The position numbers and the translations under genes are program-made. From Candidatus Melainabacteria bacterium (GTDB taxonomy: Bacteria > Cyanobacteriota > Vampirovibrionia > Obscuribacterales > Obscuribacteraceae): a DNA stretch of 64,000 bases. Location of the stretch: contig JABDBL010000004.1 of assembly GCA_013288645.1 (NCBI GenBank), positions 60,057 through 124,056 of the forward strand, read 5' to 3'. Positions 1-7,459 of this stretch are shown here, in pieces; the stretch's first letter is position 1, and each line of letters starts with the position of its first letter. Under the pieces are notes generated by a model that was not told where the DNA came from, did no database searches, and worked only from the letters and a program-made list of their open reading frames with translations.

Positions 1-735
1 GCCTTTACTGAGCGCCTTCTCTTTACTAATTTCTTGTATAACTTCTGGCGGGAAATCGTGCAAAGAAATTTCGCCCACATTCATGCCACTAATCATAGGT
101 GCCTTAATAGAACCAAGCGAGCTGGGAAAACTGATGCCACTGTAGGAGAGAGGTTTACCATCCGGTTTTTGCAATTGAATAGTATTTCCTGTGGCAATCA
201 TAATGAACCAGGGAGCAGTGGCAACCTGATTTTTATTCCTATACAACTCAATATATTCAATAGATGGATCGTTAACCAGACAAAGATTGTTATGCACACT
301 TTTTATTGTCCAACATGTGTCTCTATCGATTATTTTGTCTTTTGATTCTGCTGCTTCTACAAGCTTTATTTTTAGAAATGGCACACCCTTATCTGGTTCA
401 GGTATCGTGCCATACTCCTCGCCATTGGCAATAAAAACTACGTTGCTGCCAGAGCTAATGTGAACGGGTTTAAAAAACTGCAGCTTATAGTTAATTAGCT
501 CGCTCAAAAGATTAGGTTCTTTAGCTCCGCCTGTTTTAGATACATCCGGTTTTTCTATAGAATTCTTCTGAGACAAATTATTATCTTCAGATATAGAACT
601 GATGGTGCTCGCGTCGGCTGAAACATTATTTTGCTCGTGATTAATCTCGCCTTGTGCCTTACTAAAAGCAGTAGTTAAGCAACTGGCAAGTAAAAGCAAC
701 TGCACAAGCACACAACAACTTTTACGAACGAACAA
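1..735 (-). CDS. Putative secreted lipoprotein, C-terminus beyond window
   Basis: The ORF track misses this frame because it starts with TTG and runs off the left edge. On the minus strand, 245 codons are open without a stop from TTG at 735 to base 1. A strong ribosome site (AAGGAGG, 5 nt before the TTG) decides the start. The N-terminus MFVRKSCC is followed by a hydrophobic run ending in LLASC, which fits a lipobox, so a lipid-anchored or exported protein is likely. Next comes a Ser/Asn-rich linker of about 45 residues, then a probable beta-rich domain containing ISSGSNVVFIANGEEYG. I do not recognise the family. The small secreted protein at 775-1104 lies just upstream on the same strand, so they may be cotranscribed. 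Confidence 0.7.
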   Translation of the reverse strand, partial: MFVRKSCCVLVQLLLLASCLTTAFSKAQGEINHEQNNVSADASTISSISEDNNLSQKNSIEKPDVSKTGGAKEPNLLSELINYKLQFFKPVHISSGSNVVFIANGEEYGTIPEPDKGVPFLKIKLVEAAESKDKIIDRDTCWTIKSVHNNLCLVNDPSIEYIELYRNKNQVATAPWFIMIATGNTIQLQKPDGKPLSYSGISFPSSLGSIKAPMISGMNVGEISLHDFPPEVIQEISKEKALSKG

Positions 736-774
736 GGTCGCCTCCTTCTTTTACGCTAAATTATTAAATTGAAT

Positions 775-1104
775 CTATTTGATTAAGCCCTTCATTTCGC
801 TCATGCCTTGCTTTTCAACCATATTAGTGACACTTCTTTTCATTTGACTTTCAGCTAACCCTTCAAGACCACTTGCCTTTGAGGCAGCTGTTGCTGGGGC
901 AGGACCCAATATCATTGTGCCTTTTGTGGTCACTGTCAATGAATATTTAGCACCTGAGTTTTGATCAATAACCGCATATTGACCAGGAGTCATAGTAGTG
1001 GTGCCCACTTCTGTTGGACCTGTTATTGCGCTATCAGCGGCATATGCACTTAGATTTAACGACAGAAGAGATAATATTGCCCATGACATGAATAATTTGT
1101 ACAT
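775..1104 (-). CDS. Small secreted protein, unknown family
   Basis: This 109-aa protein begins with a clear Sec signal peptide (MYKLFMSWAILSLLSLNLSAYA, cleavage probably after AYA). The mature part of about 87 residues is Thr/Gly/Ala-rich, containing TPGQYAVIDQNSG and KGTMILGPAPAT, and ends in an amphipathic Met/Lys-rich helix. A ribosome site (GAAGG) precedes the ATG. No Cys, metal-binding or catalytic motif is visible. It lies 39 bp upstream of the lipoprotein gene on the same strand. Function is unknown; export is the only supported property. Confidence 0.6.
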   Translation of the reverse strand: MYKLFMSWAILSLLSLNLSAYAADSAITGPTEVGTTTMTPGQYAVIDQNSGAKYSLTVTTKGTMILGPAPATAASKASGLEGLAESQMKRSVTNMVEKQGMSEMKGLIK

Positions 1105-1234
1105 ATCTTTTACCTTCTTTACTACTAATAAAATTGTGATTTAGGGTGATAAACTCATGCATTCAATAAGACCGTTCAAACTGAGGATATTTTAACTTAT
1201 TGGTATCTATGATACTAAGCAATAATTTGGCTAG

Positions 1235-1375
1235 AAATCCTATATCGATTCCATCGGCAGCCGGATAGAATCAAAATTCCAAGTTCCTCCTCAAGCTATT
1301 GTCTGTGATTACGATGCAACACCGAGTGGATTCCGCGCCGACGGACTGATGTTTATTGATTACGAAAATAAATAA
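1235..1375 (+). pseudogene. C-terminal remnant of a lost gene
   Basis: Between an in-frame TAG (1232) and TAA (1373) the plus strand encodes 46 residues with protein-like composition, including FQVPPQAIVCDYD and ATPSGFRADGLMFIDYE. There is no start codon with a ribosome site. This looks like the 3' end of a gene whose 5' part has been lost. It sits in a 460-bp stretch without intact genes. The parent family is not recognised, and a chance open frame cannot be excluded. Confidence 0.3.
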
Positions 1376-1392
1376 CACTGTAGAAATAAAAA

Positions 1393-1432
1393 AGGAGCTA
1401 CAAATAACTCAGTTAAGAGTTTCATAGCTCCT
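1393..1432. repeat. Inverted repeat, nested stem-loop
   Basis: AGGAGCTA and TAGCTCCT form a perfect 8-bp inverted repeat enclosing 24 nt, within which AACTC and GAGTT can also pair. The element starts 17 bp after the stop of the gene remnant. There is no T-run, so a rho-independent terminator is unlikely. It could be a mobile-element end or the hairpin of a small RNA. The rest of 1105-1564 shows nothing clear. Confidence 0.4.
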
Positions 1433-1564
1433 GGTGGCGCCCACGGGGTTACCTCAATTATGACCTGACCATGAACCAATTTGCATCTGATTACTCCCAT
1501 AGAAAGAATCGACTTTTATTTGCCGTAATTTCACCTGCACTGCTGTGCCAGGATAACTAGTCAC

Positions 1565-2152
1565 TCACGAGCTTTCGTCATCGTCCCAAACCCAACTACC
1601 AAAGTCCTTCCTCAGGATCTCGATTATCGAACCGCTCCGCTCCCATTTATGATCTGGTGGTAAAATCAACTCCGTCTCGAAGGTCGGACACACCCGTTGG
1701 TTGAACGCGAGGATCCAGGGAACCGAAACTGGCTGACTGGTAATCCTCTGCAGGAATTCGCCTTCTGGTAGACTCCGATGTGGAGACTCGCACTCCATCA
1801 GATAATAATCGGCATCGATAGACGCTGCGGTCTCCCGAAGAAGAGTGCGCCAGCGAATTGCCTCTTTTTCGTTGGTCAATTGTGGCCAGAACATCTCGTC
1901 TCCCTCTTCTAAGATAACTGTTCTTCCGCTTTTGTCGAGGCCGTCCAGGAGTTCCAGGGATATAACCCCATTTCCAACCTCAAATCCAAACCAGACACCT
2001 TGCCAGGTGCTTGATACAGCTAGCGCCTCGGCAACGGTCTTGAACGGCACGAACGACTGCCCAGGGTACGCGGTAACGAACTGCTCCTGCTCGCTAGACC
2101 AGGACAACTCGCAACAACGCTGGAGTACGTGGCGCGCTCCGAATCTTTCCAT
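1565..2152 (-). CDS. Unknown protein, GC-rich, probably acquired
   Basis: The ATG-started frame encodes 195 residues rich in Trp, Glu and Asp, with an acidic tail (VWDDDESS). No signal peptide or membrane segment is seen and the family is not recognised. The frame stays open for 27 more codons upstream of the ATG back to a TAG, and that extension (LITRFARSLLSRAELFE) also looks like protein, so the gene may start at a rare codon or have lost its 5' end. Base composition is the oddity: parts reach about 60% GC against roughly 40% around it, which argues for transfer. Such isolated Trp/Glu-rich genes are sometimes immunity proteins, but nothing here proves that. Confidence 0.5.
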   Translation of the reverse strand: MERFGARHVLQRCCELSWSSEQEQFVTAYPGQSFVPFKTVAEALAVSSTWQGVWFGFEVGNGVISLELLDGLDKSGRTVILEEGDEMFWPQLTNEKEAIRWRTLLRETAASIDADYYLMECESPHRSLPEGEFLQRITSQPVSVPWILAFNQRVCPTFETELILPPDHKWERSGSIIEILRKDFGSWVWDDDESS

Positions 2153-2539
2153 GCAGGCAAAGACACACTCAAATAGCTCTGCCCTCGACAGGAGCGACCG
2201 TGCAAATCGAGTAATTAAATCAACTGAAATCCTCTATCAACTCCCAAAAGCTTGATTATTGCTCCCAATGATCATTTTACGCTACCGGCCAATGCTTTCC
2301 CATCCCAATATATCATTATGGCATATTCGTTAGACAACCTGAGAAATACTAAGAAAACAATGCGGTATAATCCTCCCAACCTGCTGGGCTATCGACAGAG
2401 GTGAGTTTGAATTTAAGCCATGGTATCAAAGTCCATATGCTACTGCTATGCCCTCCTGCAAGACCAAGAATCGTTGAATTCTTCGTGTGTCAGTTTTCTA
2501 TCAAGCAACGAGTGAACGACCATTTCGGAAGGAACAATT
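2153..2539. other. Intergenic region before TPR gene
   Basis: The first 81 bp may be the upstream coding part of the GC-rich minus-strand gene. On the plus strand a TATAAT hexamer at 2366-2371 is a reasonable -10 box for the TPR gene, but no good -35 sits at 16-18 bp. CCCA and TGGG just after it could form a small leader hairpin. Nothing else is recognised. Confidence 0.3.
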
Positions 2540-2971
2540 ATGAACAACCTTTGCTCATTTTCTAGATCTACTGCTTTAACCCTGGTTGGCATATTCATGT
2601 GTCTAGTGGGGGCAGTGCCAATAACCCGGGCTGATGAAGTAGGGCAGGGAGATTGCTTTAGCGGAGGCACTAATTTAAAAGAATACTATGAAAAACAAAT
2701 TGATGATTGCTCAAAAGTCTTGAAGCTAAATCCTAAAGATGAGGATACTTATGTTAAGCGTGGGTTTGCTTATGGTGGATTAAAACAATACCAAAACGGA
2801 ATTGATGATTGCTGTAAGGCTTTAGCTCTAAATCCTAGATTTGAGCGAGCCTATTCCATACGTGGTTATATCTATGAACAATTAAAGGAATACCAAAAAG
2901 CACAAGACGATTATGCTAAAGCCTTAACTCTAAATCCTAATTTTGAAGAATGTTCTTCTGTTCGCAAATAG
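2540..2971 (+). CDS. Small secreted TPR protein
   Basis: The 143-aa product has a signal peptide (about residues 1-31, ending ITRADE) and then three TPR-like units: residues ~43-70 (YYEKQIDDCSKVLKLNPKDE), ~71-104 and ~105-138. Each ends in the typical ALxLNP turn. TPR arrays bind other proteins, so an envelope scaffold or adaptor role is likely. Two Cys sit in the DDC motifs of the first two repeats, which could form disulfides after export. The ribosome site GGAAGGA precedes the ATG. The protein is short for the family and stops shortly after the third unit, so it may be the truncated end of a longer TPR gene. Confidence 0.65.
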   Translation: MNNLCSFSRSTALTLVGIFMCLVGAVPITRADEVGQGDCFSGGTNLKEYYEKQIDDCSKVLKLNPKDEDTYVKRGFAYGGLKQYQNGIDDCCKALALNPRFERAYSIRGYIYEQLKEYQKAQDDYAKALTLNPNFEECSSVRK

Positions 2972-3106
2972 CAAAGTGGCTAAAGACTCAACACAGCAAG
3001 ACAGCCTTGTAAGTTGCTGGAATTGCCGAGATTCTGCGCTTTAATATTGCCGTCAACAGATGAGGCAGCCAAAAGCAATTTTTATCCAAATAGTATTCAT
3101 TATTCT

Positions 3107-3337
3107 TCACAGCAAGTGAGAAGAACTTGCTCGTTTTCCAATAGAATAACCAGCAAAACATAAGAGCACAATCACAGATGCTAAGAAAATATAATGCGGA
3201 AAAAATAGCACAGCAACAATAATAGAAAAAAGCACACTCAGAACAAGCTTGATCCAATACTTTCTCATTTTTTCTGAAACCGTAGTTATTGTTTTGCCTA
3301 CCGATATTTCAATTATCTCAGCTTGCAGCCAAACCAA
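3107..3337 (-). CDS. Small membrane protein, two helices
   Basis: The 76-residue frame contains two adjacent hydrophobic segments (about residues 32-48 and 50-66) preceded by a basic patch MRKYWIKL and followed by a basic tail. It begins 10 bp after the stop of the gene at 3347-3811 on the same strand, so the two are probably one transcript. A shorter start at the internal Met (MRKYW) would give a clean 53-aa membrane protein. No family is recognised. The overlapping 89-aa frame on the same strand is the less convincing alternative. Confidence 0.4.
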   Translation of the reverse strand: MVWLQAEIIEISVGKTITTVSEKMRKYWIKLVLSVLFSIIVAVLFFPHYIFLASVIVLLCFAGYSIGKRASSSHLL

Positions 3338-3346
3338 GGCATACAG

Positions 3347-3811
3347 TTAAGGATAATCTACAAAACGAACCTCGAACGACTCTATTCTTCCTTGATCGCC
3401 TGATAAATAGACCGAAGTGAAAATTTTAGCTTTCCCTTTCTCAAAAACGGCTGGCGTAGCACACTTATATATGTCGGTGCAGCCACTCTTACCACACATT
3501 TTGCCGTCGAAATCTATTTGAGAATCTCCAAGAGTTTTTAAGGAACCAAGATTCTTTGCGCAACTAGCGAATAGGGATTCGAAATCTTTCTTGTAACCTC
3601 CGTTTAGATCTTCTAAAAGACATTTTCCGGAATATTGGCGTAAGTTATTTAAATCCCAGTTTTTAACTACAGCCGGTATCGTCCGGTTTAAATATTCTCT
3701 GGCTTCTCGGTTAGGCAGACCAAAGATCAAGCGTAGAGAAATAAGGAGACAAGTCCCTAGAAGTACAATCACTATGCCAATGCGTAAAATTTTGACCAGG
3801 ATTTTCTTCAT
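3347..3811 (-). CDS. Membrane-anchored protein, unknown
   Basis: This 154-aa protein has one N-terminal signal anchor (about residues 8-30, rich in Ile, Val and Leu) followed by an exported domain of about 120 residues with several cysteines (KCLLED, CAKN, CGKSGCTDIYKC). The spacing of these Cys suggests disulfides outside the membrane. The beta-strand-rich C-terminus resembles small NTF2-like or DUF4864-like secreted domains, but that is only a guess from pattern. A small membrane protein gene follows 10 bp downstream. Confidence 0.55.
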   Translation of the reverse strand: MKKILVKILRIGIVIVLLGTCLLISLRLIFGLPNREAREYLNRTIPAVVKNWDLNNLRQYSGKCLLEDLNGGYKKDFESLFASCAKNLGSLKTLGDSQIDFDGKMCGKSGCTDIYKCATPAVFEKGKAKIFTSVYLSGDQGRIESFEVRFVDYP

Positions 3812-3844
3812 CCCAAGATTATACCCAAACTAATATTAAGGAGT

Positions 3845-3925
3845 GCTTCGTAACGTACATAATCTGGAAGAGAGGGCTGCCTGACATTACGGAGAGGCAA
3901 AATTCGAGAGGTTAGTCTAAAGAGG
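3845..3925 (-). pseudogene. Degenerate duplicate of the aspS C-terminus
   Basis: Just downstream of the aspS stop the same strand encodes LTSRILPLRNVRQPSLPDYV, which matches the last residues of the intact enzyme (LTAQILHLSNVRQATLYPRD) at 12 of the first 16 positions. At DNA level the block around CTGACATTAC is also shared. It has no start and no catalytic motifs. It is either the leftover of a tandem duplication of aspS or the last trace of a replaced related synthetase. Confidence 0.5.
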
Positions 3926-3941
3926 TTATATCAATTTTGCT

Positions 3942-5246
3942 CTAGGGTGAAATTCTATAGCGATCACGCGGGTATAACGTAGCTTGTCTGACATTACTGA
4001 GATGCAGAATCTGAGCAGTCAGTCTTTCCAAGCCGATTGCTAAGCCACCATGTGGAGGCATACCAATTTCGAACATACGTAAATGATCTTCGAAAGATTC
4101 TGGGTTGATGGAACGTTTTTCGAGTGCATTTTCAAGATCGCTGCGACGATGAAGGCGCTGTCCACCGGTGGTGATTTCTAGTCCTTCAAAAAGTAAGTCA
4201 AAGCTTTCAGCAGCACCTCTATCTCCTCTTGGATGAGTATAAAAAGGTCTGCCGGATAGTGGAAAGCCAATAACAAAAACGGCGGCTATATTAGTTTCTT
4301 TTTTGGCAATTTCACATAATTGACGCTCGGCAAGGGGATCCAAATCGTCAATGAGATCGTCTCTGCCGAAATTATCTTTCAGTTTTTGCAAGCAATCAGC
4401 AAATTCCCATATTGGCACTGTTAACATAGAAGGCAGGGGTTCTCTGTTATGTCTCTTCAGTAGAGCCACATAATTTTCGTTTATCTGCTCAAAAATAAAA
4501 GTTAAAAGCTCACGTTCTAATTGAATAACTTCTTCAGGACCGTCTATAAATCCCATCTCTAAATCTAATGAACAGTATTCAGTAAGATGACGACTACTAG
4601 CATGCGGTTCTGCTCGATAAACATGTCCGGTTTCAAATACTCTTTCTAAGCCGGCTACACCATGCTCTTTGTAGAACTGAGGGCTTTGAGCAAGATAAGC
4701 CGAGCGCTCAAAATACTTAATGGCAAAAAGACTAGTACCGCCCTCGGTGCCACTGGAAACAATTTTAGAAGTAATTATTTCAGTAAAATGCCGCTCTTGC
4801 AAAAATTGCCGCAAATATTGCAAAATGGCAGCCTGTATTTTAAAAATGTCGCCTACTTGTTCGTTCCGCAAAGAAAGCGCACGGTAAGTAAGTAAGGTGT
4901 CTATACCTACTTCACTAATATTTGAGGAGGAATTAAAAGGTAAAGTAAGGCTCACTTCGTTGAGCGCGGTAATGTCTTTGAGCTCTAATTCCAATCCGGA
5001 AGGGGACCGGGGTTCGTTTTTAATTTGACCGATAATTTCAACCGGCATTTCCAGCTTGAGATTGAGATGCCGCCAAGCCGATGTATCGGCAACGCACTGT
5101 ATTTCCCCAGTACAGTCCTTTAAAACAATAAAGGTAGTGCGCGCTAATTCGCGTAATCGATAAATCCAACCGCGAATAAGTATTGTCTCGCTAGTCGATG
5201 GTTTAAGGGTATTAATGAGTACTCGGACACGCTTTTCCATAGTCAT
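3942..5246 (-). CDS. aspS: Aspartyl-tRNA synthetase, archaeal type
   Basis: Class II synthetase that charges tRNA-Asp, and tRNA-Asn if non-discriminating, with aspartate. At 434 aa it matches the short archaeal/eukaryotic-type AspRS rather than the ~590-aa bacterial form, since the GAD insertion is absent. An OB-fold anticodon domain spans residues ~1-105 (GWIYRLRELARTTFIVLKD). The catalytic core follows, with motif 2 (FETGHVYRAEPHASSRH, containing the R-x-E dyad) and motif 3 (GGLAIGLERL) at the C-terminus. Bacteria carrying this form often also make Asn-tRNA through GatCAB; whether this copy discriminates cannot be judged here. A T-box-like leader with its own promoter precedes the gene, suggesting control by uncharged tRNA. 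A decayed copy of its 3' end lies immediately downstream. Confidence 0.9.
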   Translation of the reverse strand: MTMEKRVRVLINTLKPSTSETILIRGWIYRLRELARTTFIVLKDCTGEIQCVADTSAWRHLNLKLEMPVEIIGQIKNEPRSPSGLELELKDITALNEVSLTLPFNSSSNISEVGIDTLLTYRALSLRNEQVGDIFKIQAAILQYLRQFLQERHFTEIITSKIVSSGTEGGTSLFAIKYFERSAYLAQSPQFYKEHGVAGLERVFETGHVYRAEPHASSRHLTEYCSLDLEMGFIDGPEEVIQLERELLTFIFEQINENYVALLKRHNREPLPSMLTVPIWEFADCLQKLKDNFGRDDLIDDLDPLAERQLCEIAKKETNIAAVFVIGFPLSGRPFYTHPRGDRGAAESFDLLFEGLEITTGGQRLHRRSDLENALEKRSINPESFEDHLRMFEIGMPPHGGLAIGLERLTAQILHLSNVRQATLYPRDRYRISP

Positions 5247-5463
5247 GATTATTCCTAAGCATTTGTTATCTCAAATGCTGGAACCATAAAAATGGCGGTG
5301 CCATCCAGCTTCTACTCATGTAGCTCTTATTTATTACTGTATCGTAGCAATTACGCTTCGACTTAATAAGGCCTGTTCTTGATAAGTGCGATATTTTTAT
5401 AGACTTACTTAGAACTTCCGGTTCAGCCAAATCTCTCCGAGGGGTCTATCCTCTTCAATGAGT
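5247..5463 (-). promoter_or_regulatory. T-box-like leader of aspS
   Basis: The ~217-nt leader has the parts of a tRNA-sensing T-box. A basal stem pairs ATAGAC with GTCTAT. Within it lie an AG-box-like GGAGAGA and a GNUG-type loop (GGCTGAACC). Further down is the T-box sequence GGATGGCACCGCC. The antiterminator can be drawn exactly: GCTGGA pairs with TCCAGC, the bulge is TGGCACC (TGGN to pair with the tRNA NCCA end), and a second helix GCCAT/ATGGT closes on TTTT. A competing perfect hairpin AGCATTTG/CAAATGCT shares the last three antiterminator bases and abuts the ribosome site TAGGA. No T-run follows, so control may be translational. The specifier codon could not be assigned with confidence. 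Confidence 0.65.
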
Positions 5464-5469
5464 GCTGGT

Positions 5470-5497
5470 ATTATAACAAACGAATATGCTTTGGCAA
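5470..5497 (-). promoter_or_regulatory. Promoter of aspS leader
   Basis: On the minus strand TTGCCA and TATAAT are separated by 16 bp. This is a near-consensus sigma-70 type promoter that would start transcription at about 5463, right at the 5' end of the T-box-like fold. Confidence 0.6.
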
Positions 5498-5515
5498 TAC
5501 AAATATTTTTCACAA

Positions 5516-6418
5516 TTAGCCTTTGGACTGCAAATCAAGCCTTAGGGTCAAGCAGCAGACCGAGCCCCCCGCTAAACCAAATTTATCCACTGGCACTGCA
5601 ATTATTGAATAACCTCTTTCTTGCAATATATTTTTGAGCTTATCGGAACATTGCCAGAGAACTATTTTGTCGTCAATATTCACAAGGTTACAAACGAAAT
5701 TGAATGCATCTTCTTTATCGAGCGCTATCAACTTGTCCGCATATACACGCTCTTTAATAAGTTTTTGCGACTGCTCAGAAAAAGCATCAGGGTAATAAAT
5801 TATGTCACCATATTTAAGAGGGCTAAGACTCAGATCAAGATGATAAAAGCGAGAGGACAATAATTCTAAAGCCACAACTTCTCTTCCATAATACTCTTGT
5901 ATATACACACTCGCTTCTTTACTAGAGCGCGGCCCATAACCAGACCAGAAGAGTTGACGATAATTGTCCCATATACAATCACCAGCTCCTTCTTGGAAAA
6001 GTCCGGTCGGCAATTCCTGGACAGTTTTTACCAATCCTTGTTTTTTTGCCTTGTGGAAATACTGAGCAAAGTATTTCTCCTCTGGCTGTCTTTCTTTATA
6101 ATGAAAGCGCGCTAAAAGTGTTCGTCCATCCAAAATAATGGCAGCATTAGCCGTAAAGACCATGTCTGGCACCCCGGACTCTTGCTTAATCAGATTAACA
6201 GCAATGCCTAAAGATTGAAAAGTTTGATACAGATATTGCCATTGCTGGCTGGCGATTTGCTTAAACTGACTAGAATTATCGCTCCATTTTTGTGGTTCCA
6301 TCCATTGATTAATTTCATAAGTAACGGCAAAATAGTCTGGTGCGCTCATTAAAAGTCGGGAAATGGGAGCTGACTTATCTTTGCTAATTTCCTTTGCTGG
6401 TGTGATCTCACTAGACAT
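5516..6418 (-). CDS. Amidinotransferase-fold hydrolase (DDAH-like)
   Basis: The 300-aa protein belongs to the guanidine-modifying superfamily (arginine deiminase, dimethylarginine dimethylaminohydrolase, amidinotransferases). Visible signatures are PDMVFTANAA, the acidic motif FQEGAGDCIWD, GYGPRSS, the histidine motif FYHLDLSLSPL and the C-terminal nucleophile region GGSVCCLTLRL, with Cys expected to attack the guanidino carbon. Length is normal for the family. Bacterial members are usually annotated as dimethylargininase-like; the true substrate (arginine, methylarginine or another guanidine) cannot be read from sequence. It is transcribed separately from aspS, since the aspS promoter lies just beyond its 3' end, and diverges from the peptidase-like gene at 6513. 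Confidence 0.75.
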   Translation of the reverse strand: MSSEITPAKEISKDKSAPISRLLMSAPDYFAVTYEINQWMEPQKWSDNSSQFKQIASQQWQYLYQTFQSLGIAVNLIKQESGVPDMVFTANAAIILDGRTLLARFHYKERQPEEKYFAQYFHKAKKQGLVKTVQELPTGLFQEGAGDCIWDNYRQLFWSGYGPRSSKEASVYIQEYYGREVVALELLSSRFYHLDLSLSPLKYGDIIYYPDAFSEQSQKLIKERVYADKLIALDKEDAFNFVCNLVNIDDKIVLWQCSDKLKNILQERGYSIIAVPVDKFGLAGGSVCCLTLRLDLQSKG

Positions 6419-6512
6419 TAATTACTCTGTTTCTCAATTAGCCTAATTTGGCAGAACTGGCAATAAATTCTTACGTTATAGTAATCATAATATAATAAGC
6501 ATCAAGGTCGCA

Positions 6513-7391
6513 ATGATAAGATTCTTCGCCAAATCCTATAATCGTAAAATCATTTTTTTGTTCTGTGTAGTCAATCTAGGTATTCCTTGCTCTTTGGCAC
6601 AACCTGCTATGTATTTGGACAAGGTATCTTCCACCCCCGATTTAACCCAAACTGATCCCCGCGGACAATTTGCCGAAAATGGCACTAACTATTGCGCACC
6701 AGTTGCAGTATCAAATTCGTTCGTTTGGTTAAGCGATCATGGCTATCCTAAGTTATTGCCAGACAGCAGCAAAAGCGTGTCCCAAGCGAATAACCAAACT
6801 GACATGTTAAATAGACAAATAGCTTTGGCAAAAATTTTAAGTTCACCAGAATTCATGAATACACACGCTGATGAAGGAACCTATGTAGACAACGTGCTTT
6901 TAGGAATAAAAAAATATGTTCAAAAGCAAGGGTATTCAATCAAACAATTGTCTTATCAGGGTTTCCGCGCTAATTTACCTGAATTTGATATAGGAGTGCG
7001 CAACCCTCGTTTACCCTTGCTAAAACAAGGGATCACTGGCAAATCAGGCGTTTGGCTTAATGTAGGTTGGTATCAGCATAAACCCGAAAGTGGAACTTAT
7101 GTAAGGGTTGGAGGACACTGGATAACCCTGGTCGGTTATGGGGTGGATAAAGATGATAAACCGGCTAAAAATATGCTAATTGTGCACAACCCGTCACCTA
7201 GAGCCGGAACAATGTTCCACAATGATTTCATTGCCTTAGAGCCTATTCAAGGTGTGTTGGTCAGCCGCAGGGGGCTGCTCGGCTTCCCACGCCCAGCCTG
7301 GGGTTTTTATAAAATTACGGGTGACTTAAGTCCAATTCCTGGCAGTGACACTGCTATTTTAGAAAGTGCAGTAATGCTCGAATTGTATTAA
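6513..7391 (+). CDS. Secreted C39-like cysteine peptidase
   Basis: This 292-aa protein has an N-terminal signal peptide (about residues 1-29, ending SLAQP) and a papain-like C39-family domain. The presumed catalytic residues are visible: Cys in GTNYCAPVAVSNS (~residue 63), His in GGHWITLVGYG (~232) and Asn in VHNPSPR. The Gln of the oxyanion hole is not obvious. It lacks the ABC transporter parts of bacteriocin-processing C39 enzymes, so it would act alone outside the membrane. A Q/N-rich exported repeat protein follows 68 bp downstream in the same direction and is a natural candidate substrate or partner. The alternative is a non-catalytic C39-like domain. Confidence 0.65.
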   Translation: MIRFFAKSYNRKIIFLFCVVNLGIPCSLAQPAMYLDKVSSTPDLTQTDPRGQFAENGTNYCAPVAVSNSFVWLSDHGYPKLLPDSSKSVSQANNQTDMLNRQIALAKILSSPEFMNTHADEGTYVDNVLLGIKKYVQKQGYSIKQLSYQGFRANLPEFDIGVRNPRLPLLKQGITGKSGVWLNVGWYQHKPESGTYVRVGGHWITLVGYGVDKDDKPAKNMLIVHNPSPRAGTMFHNDFIALEPIQGVLVSRRGLLGFPRPAWGFYKITGDLSPIPGSDTAILESAVMLELY

Positions 7392-7459
7392 ATAAGCATT
7401 GTTAAACAGCATTATTTAGCAGTATTATTAGGGGGTTAATCCCAACTCTACGATAGAAA

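Noticed and set aside
1393-1432. Rho-independent terminator
   Set aside because: The stem encloses 24 nt and is not followed by a T-run.
1845-2255. 136-aa plus-strand ORF opposite the GC-rich gene
   Set aside because: The minus-strand frame has more protein-like composition and extends further; only one can be coding and the plus frame lacks a ribosome site.
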